Below are positions 11,724 through 22,428 of a stretch of DNA of 64,000 nt, in pieces. The translations under genes were made by a program, and so were the position numbers. The notes under the pieces are model-generated. The model made no database searches and was not told the DNA's origin. It saw only the letters and a program-made list of their open reading frames with translations. Within the stretch, counting starts at the first letter, position 1. Every line of letters starts with the position of its first letter. The DNA is from Hydrogenophaga sp. (lineage in GTDB: Bacteria > Pseudomonadota > Gammaproteobacteria > Burkholderiales > Burkholderiaceae_C): NCBI RefSeq assembly GCF_018780385.1, contig NZ_JADMJO010000003.1, positions 496,001 through 560,000 of the forward strand, given 5' to 3'.

Positions 11724-12973
11724 CGGTCGATCTCCCCGAAAACAATGTCCATGGTGCCGATGATGGCCACGGCGTCGGCCAGCATGTGGCCGCGCGCCAT
11801 CTCGTCCATCGTGGCGAGGTGCGCAAAACCGGGCGCGCGGATCTTCAGGCGGTAGGGCTTGTTGGCGCCATCGCTCACGAGGTAGATGCCGAACTCGCCC
11901 TTGGGGTGCTCGACCGCCGCATAGGCTTCGCCCTCAGGCACATGGAAGCCTTCAGTGAACAGCTTGAAGTGGTGAATCAGCTCTTCCATGTTGGCCTTCA
12001 TGGCCTCACGGGCGGGCGCTGCCACCTTGTGGTTGTCGGTGATCACGGGGCCGGGGTTGGCGCGCAACCACTTCGAGCACTGCTCGATGATGCGATTGGA
12101 CTGCTTCATCTCTTCCATGCGAACGAGGTAGCGGTCGTAGCAGTCACCGGTCTTGCCCACGGGAATGTCGAAATCCATCTGGTCGTACACGTCGTACGGC
12201 TGTTTCTTGCGCAGGTCCCATGCGATGCCGGAGCCGCGCAACATGGGGCCGGTCATGCCGAGGTTGAGCGCGCGCTCGGGCGTGACCACGCCGATGCCCA
12301 CGGTGCGCTGCTTCCAGATGCGGTTGTCGGTCAGCAGCGTGTGGTATTCCGCCAGATACGTGGGGAAGCGCTTCGTGAAGTCGTCGATGAAATCGAGCAG
12401 CGAACCCTGGCGGTTGGTGTTCATCTCTGCAAGAGCGCGTGCGTTGCGGATCTTGCTGTGCCGGTACTGCGGCATGGTTTCGGGCAGGTCGCGGTAGACG
12501 CCACCCGGGCGGAAATAAGCCGCGTGCATGCGCGCACCCGACACCGCCTCGTACATGTCAAACAGGTCTTCGCGCTCGCGGAACGCGTAGATCAGGATGG
12601 TGGAACTGCCGCAGTCGTTGCCATGCGAACCCAGCCACATGAGGTGGTTGAGCAGGCGCGTGATCTCGCTGAACATCACGCGGATGTACTGCGCACGGAT
12701 CGGCACTTCGATGCCGAGCAACTTCTCGATGGCCAGGCAGTAAGCGTGCTCGTTGCACATCATCGACACATAGTCGAGCCGGTCCATGTAGGGCAGCGAC
12801 TGGATGTAGGTCTTGTGCTCGGCAAGCTTTTCGGTGGCGCGGTGCAGCAGCCCGATGTGTGGGTCGGCGCGTTGCACGACTTCGCCGTCGAGCTCGAGTA
12901 CCAGGCGCAACACGCCGTGCGCGGCCGGATGCTGTGGACCGAAGTTGAGGGTGTAGTTCTTGATTTCAGCCAT
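11720..12973 (-). CDS. nuoD: NADH-quinone oxidoreductase subunit D
   Basis: 417-aa 49-kDa-type subunit that forms the quinone-binding pocket with NuoB, homologous to the large subunit of NiFe hydrogenases. It starts with the family motif [19 protein letters not shown] and contains [16 protein letters not shown]. It is separate from NuoC, unlike the fused NuoCD of enterobacteria. It follows nuoC by a single base. Confidence 0.97.
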   Translation of the reverse strand: MAEIKNYTLNFGPQHPAAHGVLRLVLELDGEVVQRADPHIGLLHRATEKLAEHKTYIQSLPYMDRLDYVSMMCNEHAYCLAIEKLLGIEVPIRAQYIRVMFSEITRLLNHLMWLGSHGNDCGSSTILIYAFREREDLFDMYEAVSGARMHAAYFRPGGVYRDLPETMPQYRHSKIRNARALAEMNTNRQGSLLDFIDDFTKRFPTYLAEYHTLLTDNRIWKQRTVGIGVVTPERALNLGMTGPMLRGSGIAWDLRKKQPYDVYDQMDFDIPVGKTGDCYDRYLVRMEEMKQSNRIIEQCSKWLRANPGPVITDNHKVAAPAREAMKANMEELIHHFKLFTEGFHVPEGEAYAAVEHPKGEFGIYLVSDGANKPYRLKIRAPGFAHLATMDEMARGHMLADAVAIIGTMDIVFGEIDR

Positions 12974-12974
12974 A

Positions 12975-13598
12975 TCAGTGCAATCCGCCGTAGTTGTCTT
13001 CGCGGATGATGCGCGGCGTGATTTCGCGGGGCTCGATGCTCACCGGTTCGTAGATCACACGCTGGCGCTCGGCGTCGTAGCGCATCTCGACATGCCCCGA
13101 CAGCGGGAAGTCCTTGCGGAACGGGTGGCCGATGAAACCGTAGTCGGTGAGGATGCGGCGCAGGTCGTCATGACCTTCGAAAACGATGCCGAACAGGTCG
13201 AACGCTTCGCGCTCATACCAGTTGGCCGCAGCCCACAGTGGCGTGACCGAAGCCAGCACGGGGAAGTCGTCCTCGGGGCAGAACACACGCACGCGAACGC
13301 GGTGGTTGTGGCTCACCGACAGCAGGTGCACCACAGCAGCGAAGCGTTGGCCTTCCCAACGACCGTCGCCGTATGTCTGGTAGTCCATGCCACAGAGGTC
13401 GATGAGCTGCTCAAAAGCAGCTTGAGGCGCGTCACGCAGGGTTTGCATGACGTCGAAATAGTGGGCGGCCGCAACGGTCAGCGTGAGCTCTTCGCGGACC
13501 ACTTCAAGCGAGGCCACGCGGTCCCCCAGCAACTCGGCCAGGGAAAATTTCAGGGCTTCCGGCGCAACGGCGTAGTGGGTCGTTGAGGTGTCGGTCAT
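12975..13598 (-). CDS. nuoC: NADH-quinone oxidoreductase subunit C
   Basis: 207-aa 30-kDa-type subunit of the peripheral arm. The diagnostic motif [26 protein letters not shown] is present near residue 120 and the C-terminal [12 protein letters not shown] is conserved. The ATG at 13598 is 44 bases downstream of nuoB. It is a free-standing NuoC followed by NuoD. Confidence 0.97.
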   Translation of the reverse strand: MTDTSTTHYAVAPEALKFSLAELLGDRVASLEVVREELTLTVAAAHYFDVMQTLRDAPQAAFEQLIDLCGMDYQTYGDGRWEGQRFAAVVHLLSVSHNHRVRVRVFCPEDDFPVLASVTPLWAAANWYEREAFDLFGIVFEGHDDLRRILTDYGFIGHPFRKDFPLSGHVEMRYDAERQRVIYEPVSIEPREITPRIIREDNYGGLH

Positions 13599-13642
13599 GG
13601 ATGCGTCTCGTGGGACTCGGTTCGCCGTTGTGCAGCGAGCGC

Positions 13643-14122
13643 TCAGGCGCGGGCAATGGTCTGGGTGCGGCGGATCTTCTGTTGCAGCTGGATGATTCCG
13701 TACAGCAAGGCCTCGGCCGTGGGCGGGCAGCCGGGTACGTACACATCCACCGGCACGATGCGGTCACAACCGCGCACCACCGAATAGCTGTAGTGGTAGT
13801 AACCGCCGCCGTTGGCGCAAGAACCCATGGAGAGCACCCAACGCGGCTCGGCCATCTGGTCGTAGACCTTGCGCAAAGCGGGTGCCATCTTGTTGCACAG
13901 CGTACCGGCCACGATCATCAGATCGGACTGGCGCGGGCTGGCGCGAAACACCTCGGAGCCGAAGCGGCCGATGTCGTAGCGCGCGGCGGCCGCATGCATC
14001 ATTTCCACCGCGCAACAGGCCAGACCGAAGGTCATCGGCCAGAGCGAGCCTGTCTTGGCCCAGTTCACCACCGAGTCGTAGCTCGTGGTGACAAAACCTT
14101 CCTTGAATACGCCTTCAATCAT
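13643..14122 (-). CDS. nuoB: NADH-quinone oxidoreductase subunit B
   Basis: 159-aa PSST-type subunit with the terminal N2 [4Fe-4S] cluster, which donates electrons to quinone. The adjacent cysteines [10 protein letters not shown] and the downstream ligands in [16 protein letters not shown] and [16 protein letters not shown] are all visible. The length is typical. It starts 36 bases after the nuoA stop. Confidence 0.97.
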   Translation of the reverse strand: MIEGVFKEGFVTTSYDSVVNWAKTGSLWPMTFGLACCAVEMMHAAAARYDIGRFGSEVFRASPRQSDLMIVAGTLCNKMAPALRKVYDQMAEPRWVLSMGSCANGGGYYHYSYSVVRGCDRIVPVDVYVPGCPPTAEALLYGIIQLQQKIRRTQTIARA

Positions 14123-14158
14123 GAACCGCTCCGGTGCATTCGTGTGTCGTTGTGTCGC

Positions 14159-14518
14159 TCATTCCCAGTCCAGCGCGCCCTTCTTCCACTCGTAGGCAAA
14201 ACCCACGGTGAGAATGACAAGGAACACGACGCCGGCGAGGAAGCCCGTCATGCCGATGTCGGAGAAGGCCACGGCCCAAGGAATGAGGAAAGCGATTTCG
14301 AGGTCGAACAGGATGAAGAGAATGGCCACGAGGTAGTAGCGCACGTCGAACTTCATGCGGGCGTCTTCGAAGGCTTCGAAGCCGCACTCGTACGGGGAGT
14401 TTTTCTCGGCGTCCGGGAGGTTTGGACCAAGGATGTAACCCAGGACCTGCGGGATGATCCCGATGGAAATACCCACCAAGATGAACAGGAGCACAGGTAG
14501 GTATTGTTCGAGACTCAT
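14159..14518 (-). CDS. nuoA: NADH-quinone oxidoreductase subunit A
   Basis: 119-aa membrane subunit with three helices, first gene of the nuo operon proper. The conserved loop [39 protein letters not shown] is present. The ORF track extends it to 14608 into the tRNA gene; the ATG at 14518 ([12 protein letters not shown]) is the normal start. It lies 48 bases downstream of the tRNA-Leu gene, so processing of the tRNA may set the 5' end of the nuo mRNA (inference). Confidence 0.96.
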   Translation of the reverse strand: MSLEQYLPVLLFILVGISIGIIPQVLGYILGPNLPDAEKNSPYECGFEAFEDARMKFDVRYYLVAILFILFDLEIAFLIPWAVAFSDIGMTGFLAGVVFLVILTVGFAYEWKKGALDWE

Positions 14519-14566
14519 CTTGGTCTGTTCCACTGACACGGCGTGGGGCCGTGTTTGTCCAAAGAT

Positions 14567-14651
14567 TGGTGCCGACGGCGAGACTCGAACTCGCACAGCT
14601 TTCGCCACTACCCCCTCAAGATAGCGTGTCTACCAATTTCACCACGTCGGC
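14567..14651 (-). tRNA. tRNA-Leu (anticodon GAG)
   Basis: The minus strand folds as an 85-nt class II tRNA. The acceptor GCCGACG pairs with CGTCGGC followed by A and an encoded CCA. The anticodon stem CTATC/GGTAG closes the loop TTGAGGG with anticodon GAG, which reads CUC/CUU. There is a long variable arm and the T-loop GTTCGAGTC. It lies between secG and nuoA on the same strand. In Escherichia coli the secG-tRNA-Leu(GAG) pair (leuU) is also adjacent, so this is conserved synteny. Confidence 0.95.
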
Positions 14652-14806
14652 TGGTCTGCATTGCCGGCTCACGAGGTCTGTGTGAGCCTTGCTGACAAGC
14701 ATTGGAGTTTACCCTGAAACCACCCCTCTTTTGAGGGGCAGCGGGCCTTTTTCAACTCGAATGGAAGATGAATCGGCGTGCACATGAAGCTCGCACGCCG
14801 CCATGA

Positions 14807-15220
14807 TCATTTCACCGGGATTTGCGCCGGGCCCGTGGGGGCTGGTGTGGCGGCAGCGGGCGCCGGAGCGGTGCCCGTTGCAGGAGCTGCGCCGGGAATC
14901 TGTTGCGAAGCATCGGCAGGCTGCGCGGGCGTCACCACGCCTTCGAGCACACTGCCCGAACTCGGCGCAACAGTGCGCAGGTTGCCGAAGTAAGCCAGGC
15001 CCAAAGTGCAGCTCAGGAAAATCGCCGCCAGCACAGCGGTGGAGCGCGACAGGAAGTTGGCACCTCCCGATGCACCGAACAGGCTCGCAGAACCCGCACC
15101 GCCGCCGCCGAAGGCAGCGCCTGCATCGGCACCCTTGCCGTGCTGCATGAGGATCAGGCCGATCATGGCCAGCGCCGAAAGAATCTGCACGGCCAGCAGG
15201 ATGGTCAACACAACGTTCAT
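14807..15220 (-). CDS. secG: Protein-export membrane protein SecG
   Basis: 137-aa small subunit of the SecYEG translocon. Two hydrophobic helices are visible: residues 3-25 (VVLTILLAVQILSALAMIGLIL) and about 55-75, with the family motif MQHGKGADAGAAFGGG between them. The C-terminal half is an Ala/Pro/Thr-rich low-complexity tail, common in betaproteobacteria. It sits between tpiA and the tRNA-Leu gene on one strand. The 155-base gap before the tRNA contains only a short CCCCTC/GAGGGG hairpin (14723-14738). Confidence 0.93.
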   Translation of the reverse strand: MNVVLTILLAVQILSALAMIGLILMQHGKGADAGAAFGGGGAGSASLFGASGGANFLSRSTAVLAAIFLSCTLGLAYFGNLRTVAPSSGSVLEGVVTPAQPADASQQIPGAAPATGTAPAPAAATPAPTGPAQIPVK

Positions 15221-15272
15221 TTTTTACTCCGGAATCACAGTTATCGATGTGCCGATGAAGGCACGAAAAAGG

Positions 15273-16019
15273 TCAATGGGCCAAGGCCACGATCTGAAGG
15301 AAGTCGGCCGCCTTGAGTGACGCGCCGCCGATGAGGCCGCCGTCGATGTCGGGCTGGGCCAGCAGGCTGGCGGCATTCGCCGCGTTCATGCTGCCGCCAT
15401 AGAGGATGTGCACGCGCTCGGGATGCTGCGTGGCCGCGGCAATCTGGGCGCGAAGCACCGCATGCACTTGCTGCGCCTGTTCGGGCGACGCGGTCTTGCC
15501 GGTGCCGATGGCCCAGACAGGCTCATAGGCCACCACGATCTCACTGGTGCAATGCGCCACCGCATGGATGACCGCTGCCAACTGGCGCTTGACCACCGTC
15601 TCGGTGTGCCCGGCCTCGCGTTCGGCCAGGGTCTCACCCACGCACACGATGGGCGTGATGCCGTGGGCCAACGCCACCTTGGCCTTGTCGGCCACCAACA
15701 GGTCGGACTCGCCGTGGTACTGGCGTCTCTCTGAATGACCCACGATCGCGTAGCGGCAGGCGAAGTCGTTGAGCATGGTCGCAGACACCTCACCGGTGTA
15801 GGCCCCCTGCTCATGACTGGACACGTCCTGCGCACCCCAGGCGATCGGACTGCCTGTCAACAGCGATTGCAGTTGAGCCAGAAAGGGCGCTGGCACGCAC
15901 AGGGCCATGTCGGCACCCGGCGCCTGCCCGCCCAGGCCATCGAGCATGGCTTTCACCAGCGCCTCGTTGGACGCCAGCGAGCCGTTCATTTTCCAGTTGC
16001 CTGCGATCAGTGGTTTCAT
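15273..16019 (-). CDS. tpiA: Triosephosphate isomerase
   Basis: 248-aa TIM-barrel glycolytic enzyme interconverting dihydroxyacetone phosphate and glyceraldehyde 3-phosphate. The N-terminal NWKMNGS carries the substrate lysine, the catalytic histidine is in AIVGHSERR, the catalytic glutamate is in [13 protein letters not shown] and the phosphate-binding loop is [11 protein letters not shown]. The length is standard. It starts 13 bases after the quinone oxidoreductase gene, so it is likely cotranscribed. Confidence 0.97.
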   Translation of the reverse strand: MKPLIAGNWKMNGSLASNEALVKAMLDGLGGQAPGADMALCVPAPFLAQLQSLLTGSPIAWGAQDVSSHEQGAYTGEVSATMLNDFACRYAIVGHSERRQYHGESDLLVADKAKVALAHGITPIVCVGETLAEREAGHTETVVKRQLAAVIHAVAHCTSEIVVAYEPVWAIGTGKTASPEQAQQVHAVLRAQIAAATQHPERVHILYGGSMNAANAASLLAQPDIDGGLIGGASLKAADFLQIVALAH

Positions 16020-16032
16020 GTCTGTGGAGCCG

Positions 16033-17022
16033 TCATGCCCAGGTCAGGACGAGCTTGCCGATGTGGCGATTGGATTCCATGAGCGTGTGTGCAGCCGCAG
16101 CCTCGTTGGCGGGAAACACCTGGTGGATCACCGGCTTGATGTGCCCTTGAGCCAACAACGGCCAGACACGTTCGCGCAGCGCTTGCGCGATCGCGGCCTT
16201 GAATGCAATCGGACGCGGGCGCAGGGTCGAGCCGGTGATGGTGAGGCGTTTGCGCAGCACCATGCCGGCGTTGAACTCGGCCTTCACACCACCCTGCACC
16301 GCGATGATGACCAGGCGGCCATCTTCGGCCAGACAGTCGACTTCACGCGCCACGTAGGCACCAGCCACCATGTCGAGCACCACATTGACACCCTTTCCGC
16401 CCGTGAGGTCGGCAACAGTGGCAACAAAGTCCTGCGTCTTGTAGTTGATGGCGTGATCCGCACCCAGTGCCAGGCAGGCCGCGCATTTGTCGTCGCTGCC
16501 CGCGGTGGCGATCACGCGAGCGCCCAGCGCTTTCGCCATCTGGATCGCGGTCACACCGATGCCGCTGGTGCCACCCTGGATCAACAGGGTCTCGCCCGCT
16601 TGCAGACGCGCACGGTCGAACACATTGCTCCAGACGGTGAAGAAGGTCTCGGGCAGCGATGCAGCGGCGATGTCGTCCAGCCCTTCGGGCACCGGCAGGC
16701 ACTGGCCCACGGGTGCCACGCACCACTGGGCGTAACCGCCACCCGCCACCAGGGCGCACACGCGGTCACCCACCTTCAGGCCGGCGGCGGCCATGGCCGC
16801 TGCGTCACCCGAGGCGATCACACCCGCCACTTCGAGGCCGGGAATGTCGGACGCGCCGGGCGGCACGGGGTAGTTGCCGGTGCGCTGCAGCACGTCAGGG
16901 CGATTCACGCCCGACGCGCTGACGCGGATCAGCACCTCGCCCTCGGCCGCCACCGGCACCGGGCGTTCACCCAGACGCAGCACCTCGGGCGCACCGAAGC
17001 TGCTGATCTCGACCGCTTGCAT
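16033..17022 (-). CDS. NAD(P)H quinone oxidoreductase, PIG3/Qor family
   Basis: 329-aa zinc-independent medium-chain dehydrogenase/reductase. The nucleotide-binding motif [21 protein letters not shown] is central and the N-terminus [17 protein letters not shown] matches the PIG3/TP53I3-type group, whose members reduce quinones with NADPH. I chose ATG 17022; the track uses GTG 17037, which overlaps the pnp stop as GTGA and would add five residues. Either start is possible. The physiological substrate cannot be read from sequence. Confidence 0.85.
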   Translation of the reverse strand: MQAVEISSFGAPEVLRLGERPVPVAAEGEVLIRVSASGVNRPDVLQRTGNYPVPPGASDIPGLEVAGVIASGDAAAMAAAGLKVGDRVCALVAGGGYAQWCVAPVGQCLPVPEGLDDIAAASLPETFFTVWSNVFDRARLQAGETLLIQGGTSGIGVTAIQMAKALGARVIATAGSDDKCAACLALGADHAINYKTQDFVATVADLTGGKGVNVVLDMVAGAYVAREVDCLAEDGRLVIIAVQGGVKAEFNAGMVLRKRLTITGSTLRPRPIAFKAAIAQALRERVWPLLAQGHIKPVIHQVFPANEAAAAHTLMESNRHIGKLVLTWA

Positions 17023-17033
17023 CACCGACGGGA

Positions 17034-19160
17034 TCACGACTGGGGCTGCTGCTGCGGCTCGACCGCACTGCGATCGGCCAGCGCCTTCATGGACAGCTTG
17101 ACGCGGCCTTTTTCGTCGGTCTCGAGCACCTTCACGCGAACGATCTGGCCTTCGGTCAGGTAGTCGGTGACGCGCTCGACGCGCTCGTGCGCGATCTGGC
17201 TGATGTGCAGCAGGCCGTCCTTGCCGGGCAGCAGGTTGATCAGGGCACCGAAGTCCAGGATCTTGGTGACCGGGCCTTCGTAGACCTTGCCCACTTCCAC
17301 TTCGGCGGTGATCTGCTCGATACGGCGCTTGGCCTCATCGGCCTTGGCCGCGTCGGTCGAGGCGATGGTGATGGTGCCGTCTTCATCGATGTTGATCTGC
17401 GTGCCGGTCTCTTCGGTCAGCGCGCGGATGACGGCGCCGCCCTTGCCGATCACGTCGCGGATCTTCTCGGGATTGATCTTCATGGTGAAGAGTTTGGGCG
17501 CGAAGTTGGACACCTCGGTCTTGGCTTCGCCCATGGCTTCCTGCATCTTGCCCAGAATGTGCATGCGGGCTTCCTTGGCCTGGGCCAGTGCCACCTGCAT
17601 GATTTCCTTGGTGATGCCCTGGATCTTGATGTCCATCTGCAGCGCCGAGATACCGTTGGTGGTGCCGGCGACCTTGAAGTCCATGTCACCCAGATGATCT
17701 TCGTCACCCAGGATGTCGGTCAGCACCGCGAAGCGGTTGCCGTCCTTGATCAGGCCCATGGCGATACCGGCCACGTGGGCTTTCATCGGCACGCCGGCGT
17801 CCATCAGCGCCAAGCAGCCGCCGCAGACGGAAGCCATCGACGAAGAACCGTTGGATTCGGTGATTTCGGACACCACACGCATGGTGTAGGGGAAGTCTTC
17901 CTTGCTCGGGAGCGCTGCGATCAGCGCGCGCTTGGCCAGACGGCCGTGGCCGATCTCGCGGCGCTTGGGCGTGCCGAAGCGGCCGGCTTCGCCGGTGGCG
18001 AAGGGAGGCATGTTGTAGTGCAGCATGAAGCGGTCTTCGAACTCGCCAGCCAGCGCGTCGATGCGCTGCGCGTCGCGGTCGGTGCCGAGCGTGGCCACGA
18101 CCAGCGCCTGGGTTTCACCCCGGGTGAACAGGGCCGAGCCGTGGGTGCGGGGCAACACGCCGTTGCGGATTTCGATGGCGCGCACGGTGCGCGTGTCGCG
18201 GCCGTCGATGCGGGGCTCGCCGGCCAGGATCTGGCCACGCACGATCTTCGCTTCGATCTCGAACAGCAGGGCTTCGATGGCCACGCTGTCGAAGGCCACG
18301 CCTTCGGCTTTCAGGGCAGCGAACACGTCGGCGTAGGCAGAGCGGCAAGCTTGCGTGCGGGCCTGTTTGTTGCGGATCTGGTAAGCGGCTTCGAGCTTGG
18401 CTTTGGCCAGCTCGTCGATCTTGGCGATCAGCGGCTCGTCCTTGGCGGGCGCCTGCCAGTCCCAGGACGGCTTGCCGGCGTCGCGCACCAGTTCATTGAT
18501 GGCAGCAATCGCAATGTTGCCCTGCTCATGGCCGAACACCACGGCGCCCAGCATGATCTCTTCGGACAGCTGATCGGCTTCGGACTCCACCATCAGCACG
18601 GCGGACTCGGTGCCGGCGACCACGAGGTCGAGCTGGCTGTCCTTCAACTGGGTCTGGCCCGGGTTGAGCACGTACTGGCCATTGATATAACCCACGCGGG
18701 CAGCACCGATCGGGCCGTTAAACGGGATGCCGCTGACGGACAGCGCGGCGGAGGTCGCGATCATGGCGGCGATGTCGGCCTGCACTTCAGGGTTCAGGCT
18801 CACCACGTGCACGATCACCTGGACTTCGTTGTAGAAGCCTTCGGGGAACAGCGGGCGGATCGGGCGGTCGATCAGGCGGCAGGTGAGCGTCTCGAGTTCG
18901 CTCGGGCGGCCTTCGCGCTTGAAAAAGCTGCCGGGGATCTTGCCGGCGGCGTACGACTTTTCGGTGTAGTCGACGGTGAGGGGGAAGAAGTCCTGGCCGG
19001 CCTTGGCTTCGGTCTTGGCGACCACGGTGGCGAGCACCACGGTGTCGTCGATGTTGACCAGCACGGCGCCGGTGGCCTGGCGTGCCATTTCGCCGGTTTC
19101 CATGGTGACCGTGTGGGGGCCCCACTGGAAGGTCTTGGTGACTTTGTTGAACATGCTCAT
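17034..19160 (-). CDS. pnp: Polyribonucleotide nucleotidyltransferase (PNPase)
   Basis: 708-aa phosphorolytic 3'-5' exoribonuclease and degradosome-type enzyme. Two RNase PH domains (about 1-140 and 310-540) flank an all-alpha linker. The KH domain ([20 protein letters not shown], near 560) and S1 domain ([20 protein letters not shown], near 625) follow. AGGAGA precedes the ATG. The rpsO-pnp order is the classical one; a 260-base gap with the rpsO terminator separates them. PNPase usually autoregulates through its leader, but I could not define such an element here. Confidence 0.97.
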   Translation of the reverse strand: MSMFNKVTKTFQWGPHTVTMETGEMARQATGAVLVNIDDTVVLATVVAKTEAKAGQDFFPLTVDYTEKSYAAGKIPGSFFKREGRPSELETLTCRLIDRPIRPLFPEGFYNEVQVIVHVVSLNPEVQADIAAMIATSAALSVSGIPFNGPIGAARVGYINGQYVLNPGQTQLKDSQLDLVVAGTESAVLMVESEADQLSEEIMLGAVVFGHEQGNIAIAAINELVRDAGKPSWDWQAPAKDEPLIAKIDELAKAKLEAAYQIRNKQARTQACRSAYADVFAALKAEGVAFDSVAIEALLFEIEAKIVRGQILAGEPRIDGRDTRTVRAIEIRNGVLPRTHGSALFTRGETQALVVATLGTDRDAQRIDALAGEFEDRFMLHYNMPPFATGEAGRFGTPKRREIGHGRLAKRALIAALPSKEDFPYTMRVVSEITESNGSSSMASVCGGCLALMDAGVPMKAHVAGIAMGLIKDGNRFAVLTDILGDEDHLGDMDFKVAGTTNGISALQMDIKIQGITKEIMQVALAQAKEARMHILGKMQEAMGEAKTEVSNFAPKLFTMKINPEKIRDVIGKGGAVIRALTEETGTQINIDEDGTITIASTDAAKADEAKRRIEQITAEVEVGKVYEGPVTKILDFGALINLLPGKDGLLHISQIAHERVERVTDYLTEGQIVRVKVLETDEKGRVKLSMKALADRSAVEPQQQPQS

Positions 19161-19362
19161 GGTTTATCTCCTGGAATTTTTTCCGCCACTCGGCAGAAAA
19201 CACAGCGTGCGGCAAACCCGCACAAAACCCGGAAACACAACCCAGAACACGATGCCATTCCAGATGGATTGAGTGGCCCGCTGATGGCGCTCAACCCGCT
19301 TGGAATGACACAGCTTCGCTCTGTAATCAATGCTCCGGAATCAAAAATGGGGATCAACAAGC

Positions 19363-19400
19363 AAAAAACGCCCGAGCCAGCGAACCAACTCAGGCGTTTT
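19363..19400 (-). terminator. Rho-independent terminator after rpsO
   Basis: On the minus strand AACGCCTGAG pairs with CTCGGGCGTT (one G-U) around a 12-nt loop, followed directly by a run of T. It begins 20 bases after the rpsO stop. It probably gives partial termination between rpsO and pnp, as in the classical arrangement. Confidence 0.85.
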
Positions 19401-19420
19401 GTGTGTCAACCCGGGCTCAA

Positions 19421-19687
19421 TTACTTGCGCAGACCCAGTTTCGCGATCAGCGCGACGTAACGCTGGGCGTCCTTGGACTTCAGGTAGTCCAGCAACTTGC
19501 GACGGCGGCTCACCATGCGAAGCAGGCCGCGACGACCGTGGTGGTCTTTGGCGTGCGTCTTGAAGTGGGGAGTCAGTTCGTTGATGCGTGCGGTCAGGAT
19601 GGCGACCTGCACTTCTGGGCTGCCGGTGTCATTGGCGGCGCGGGCGTTGGCCGCGACGACTTCGGCTTTGATGGATTGGGCAATCAT
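19421..19687 (-). CDS. rpsO: 30S ribosomal protein S15
   Basis: 88-aa primary 16S rRNA-binding protein of the small subunit platform. The family motifs [35 protein letters not shown] and [22 protein letters not shown] are intact, and the length is nearly invariant in bacteria. It is followed by a strong terminator and then pnp. A TATAAT box lies about 120 bases upstream. Confidence 0.98.
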   Translation of the reverse strand: MIAQSIKAEVVAANARAANDTGSPEVQVAILTARINELTPHFKTHAKDHHGRRGLLRMVSRRRKLLDYLKSKDAQRYVALIAKLGLRK

Positions 19688-19803
19688 GGAAATTTCCTTG
19701 GGGTTACATGCGTCCCGGCGCAGCAGGTCGGCCTCTGGAGTTGCTCCAGAGCCGGCCGCCGCATCGGGCGTGGGTATGCTGTCCTTTCGAACGGCAACCG
19801 CAG

Positions 19804-19809
19804 ATTATA
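19804..19809 (-). promoter_or_regulatory. Candidate -10 box upstream of rpsO
   Basis: A perfect TATAAT is present on the minus strand about 117 bases before the rpsO ATG, just beyond the aminotransferase stop. No convincing -35 hexamer is seen at the right spacing, so this is only a candidate. Confidence 0.35.
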
Positions 19810-19821
19810 GGGCAGAAGGTG

Positions 19822-21045
19822 TCAGACGCCGCCACCCGGCTGGGCGGCGATCCACCGGCGCAGGCGCAGGACGCCCTCTTCCAGTCGGTGGGTGTCGCGG
19901 CTGGCAAAGCACCAGCGCAACCAGCCGGCCGCTTCCAGGCTGAAGGCGCTGCCAGGCGCCAAGCCAATGCCGGCCTCGCGCACCAGCCGCTTGGCCACGG
20001 CCAGGCAATCGTCCTGCCCTTGCAGCTTGAAAAAGGCGTACATGCCGCCCAGCGGCTCGGCCAGCGTCACGCCCGGCACGGCGCGCAGCAGGGGCACCAG
20101 GGTGTCTCGGCAGGTTTTCAGGTGGGCCACCAGAGCAGGTGTGACCTCGGCGCCGCGCTGCAGCGCCACCGTGGCCCCGCGCTGCACGAACACCGGTGCG
20201 CACGAGGTGTTGAACTCGATCAGCTTGCCCATCGCTGGCGTGAGCGCAGCGGGCAGCACCAGCCAGCCCAGGCGCCAGCCGGTCATGAGGAAACTCTTGG
20301 AAAAACTGTGGGCGACGACGACCCGGTCGTCCGGCTCGGCCACGTCGAGAAAGCTGCTGGCCGCGCCGTTGGCGGTGTCGCCGGCGTAATACAGGCGCTC
20401 GTAGACCTCGTCGGCCAGGATCCAGGTACCTGTGCGGCGGCAGTGCGCCAGGATGGTGGCCTGCTCGTCGCGGGTCAGGGTCCAGCCCGTGGGGTTGTTG
20501 GGCGCGTTGACGATGAGCAGGCGCGTGGCCGGCGTGATGGCCGACAGCAAGGCGTCCATGTCCAGCGCCCAGGCGCCAGCGCGCGGGCCGGTGCTGAGCA
20601 CGCGCAGCGGCACGCTTTTCACGTTCGCGCCCATGATCAGCGGCTGCGCCACGAGGTTGGGCCAGGCCGGCGTGACCACCACCACCTCGTCGCCCGCCTC
20701 CACCAGCGCCTGCGACGCCAGCATCAGCCCGTTGACACCACCCGAGGTGACGGCCAGCCGGTCCAGCCAGTGCGCAACACCCCGGCCCGGGTGCAGGCCG
20801 TCGGTGTACACCGCGAGCGCTTCGCGCAACTCGGGCAGGCCGAGGTTGTGCGCGTAGAAGGTCTCGCCGGCCTGCAGCGAGGCCATGGCGGCTTCGCGAA
20901 TGAAGTCGGGCGTGACTTCGTCGCTCTCGCCAAACCAGAACTTGAGCACGTTGTCGCGGCCCAGGCCTTCGTTGGCCACCTCGCGGATGCGGGAGGCTTC
21001 AAGGTTTTCAACGACGGGGCGCATGAAGGGAGCGTGTGGGGACAT
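19822..21045 (-). CDS. Pyridoxal phosphate-dependent class I/II aminotransferase
   Basis: 407-aa fold-type I aminotransferase. The PLP lysine lies in AHSFSKSFLMTGWRLGW near residue 250; the N-A-P-N-NPTG motif (NAPNNPTGWTLTRDE) and the aspartate of ILADEVYE are visible. It belongs to the aspartate/aromatic aminotransferase superfamily, but the substrate cannot be assigned. Its ATG overlaps the stop of the upstream binding-protein gene by one base (TGATG), suggesting coupled expression and perhaps amino-acid metabolism. Confidence 0.85.
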   Translation of the reverse strand: MSPHAPFMRPVVENLEASRIREVANEGLGRDNVLKFWFGESDEVTPDFIREAAMASLQAGETFYAHNLGLPELREALAVYTDGLHPGRGVAHWLDRLAVTSGGVNGLMLASQALVEAGDEVVVVTPAWPNLVAQPLIMGANVKSVPLRVLSTGPRAGAWALDMDALLSAITPATRLLIVNAPNNPTGWTLTRDEQATILAHCRRTGTWILADEVYERLYYAGDTANGAASSFLDVAEPDDRVVVAHSFSKSFLMTGWRLGWLVLPAALTPAMGKLIEFNTSCAPVFVQRGATVALQRGAEVTPALVAHLKTCRDTLVPLLRAVPGVTLAEPLGGMYAFFKLQGQDDCLAVAKRLVREAGIGLAPGSAFSLEAAGWLRWCFASRDTHRLEEGVLRLRRWIAAQPGGGV

Positions 21046-22340
21046 CAGGGTCGGATCATGTTGCAGCGGTGAGGCTGTTCGGCTTGTTGGGGAGCCAGGT
21101 TGCGGATGACGCGAAAGCCGTAGCCCGAGCCTTCGACGTCGAATTTCGCGCCAGGCGCACCCTGACGGTCCATCACGGCCACCGCCAGCGGTTGCTGGAA
21201 CTGGTGGTCGGCGGCGCGCATGCGGGCGGTCTGGCCGGCAAGGGTGACTTCGGCTTTCTCCAGCTGGGCGGCGATGGTAGCCGCATTGACCGAGCCCGCA
21301 GCGCCGGCGCGTTCGATCGCCTGCGTGAGCGACTCGATCATGAGCTGCATGCGCATGTGCACGTAGTCGTCGGCGGGGTTGGGGAAGCGTTGGCGGAACG
21401 ATTGATAGAAAGCTTCGGACTCGCGCGTGGGCACGTTGGGGAACCAGTCGGCCACCGCGATCACCTTGCCGATGCCGGCCTCGCCCATGGCCGCCGGTGC
21501 ACCCAGCGCGTTGCCGTAGAAGGTGTAGAACGCGCCCTCGAAACCGACCTCGCGCGCGGCCTTCACCAGCAGCGTGAGGTCGTTGCCCCAGTTGCCGGTG
21601 AGCACCGCCTGTGCCCCACTGGCCTTGATCTTGGCGGCGTAAGGGAGGAAGTCCTTCACACGCGCCATGGGATGCAGCTCTTCGCCCACGATCTTCACGT
21701 CAGGCCGCTGCGCGGCCAGCTGGCTGCGGCCCTCGCGCAGCACGGCCTGGCCAAAGCTGTAGTCCTGGCCGATCAGATAGATGCTTTTGAGCTGCTGGTC
21801 TTCCCGCAGCACGCTCATGAGCGCGGTCATTCGCATGTCGGCGTGGGCGTCAAAACGGAAATGCCAGTAGCTGCACTTCTCGTTGGTCAGAGCCGGGTCC
21901 ACCGCCGAGTAGTTGAGAAACAGCATCTGGCGCGCCGGCTCGCGCTCGTTGTGCTTGTTGATGGCCTCGATCAGGGCGCTGGCCACGGCCGACGAGTTGC
22001 CCTGCGTGACGAAGGTGATGTCGCGGTCCACCGCCGAACGCAGCGCCGACAGCGCCTCTTCGGTCTGGCCCTTGCTGTCGAAACGTTCGATCAGCAGCGG
22101 GCGGTTGCCTCCGGGCAGCTTCACGCCACCGCGGGCATTCACCCGCTCGGTCGCCCAGACCAGGTTGCGGTAGACGGCCTCGCCGGTGTTGGCAATCGGG
22201 CCGGACAGACCTTCGATCATGCCGATGCGGATCGGCGCAGGCACCTGGGCCAGCGAGACGGTGGCCGAGAAAGCGCCGATCAACAGGCCCGCCAGAGCGC
22301 GGCGGCGCTGGGAAAAAACGGAATCAAGCAGGTGTTTCAT
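21045..22340 (-). CDS. ABC transporter substrate-binding protein, branched-chain amino acid (LivK) type
   Basis: 431-aa periplasmic binding protein of the type 1 fold (receptor ligand-binding family). A basic N-terminus plus hydrophobic stretch (LAGLLIGAFSATVSLAQ) forms a signal peptide cleaved near residue 32. The mature start PIRIGMIEGLSGPIANTGEAV is characteristic. No permease or ATPase genes are adjacent, so it is an orphan whose partner must be encoded elsewhere. It is translationally linked to the aminotransferase downstream. Confidence 0.85.
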   Translation of the reverse strand: MKHLLDSVFSQRRRALAGLLIGAFSATVSLAQVPAPIRIGMIEGLSGPIANTGEAVYRNLVWATERVNARGGVKLPGGNRPLLIERFDSKGQTEEALSALRSAVDRDITFVTQGNSSAVASALIEAINKHNEREPARQMLFLNYSAVDPALTNEKCSYWHFRFDAHADMRMTALMSVLREDQQLKSIYLIGQDYSFGQAVLREGRSQLAAQRPDVKIVGEELHPMARVKDFLPYAAKIKASGAQAVLTGNWGNDLTLLVKAAREVGFEGAFYTFYGNALGAPAAMGEAGIGKVIAVADWFPNVPTRESEAFYQSFRQRFPNPADDYVHMRMQLMIESLTQAIERAGAAGSVNAATIAAQLEKAEVTLAGQTARMRAADHQFQQPLAVAVMDRQGAPGAKFDVEGSGYGFRVIRNLAPQQAEQPHRCNMIRP

Positions 22341-22428
22341 GGGGGAGTGTTGTTCATGGGTATCCGAACGCGGACGCTCGGTCTTTCTGGCATCTTGGCG
22401 CCAGCGCCGGAACTCGAATGGATCAATG

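Noticed and set aside
9838-11826. 662-aa ORF beginning upstream of nuoF
   Set aside because: The N-terminal 200 residues are an out-of-frame reading of nuoE/nuoD; the true nuoF start is ATG 11205 with a 4-base overlap.
14723-14738. CCCCTC/GAGGGG hairpin after secG as a terminator
   Set aside because: The stem is only six pairs with no adjacent T-run on the transcribed strand, and the downstream tRNA and nuo genes are likely cotranscribed.
622-19460. Long plus-strand ORFs opposite the nuo and pnp genes (for example 3374-5056, 7650-9899, 17187-19460)
   Set aside because: They are His/Gln/Arg-rich mirror translations of well-identified minus-strand genes, produced by GC3-biased codons; no domains or ribosome sites.
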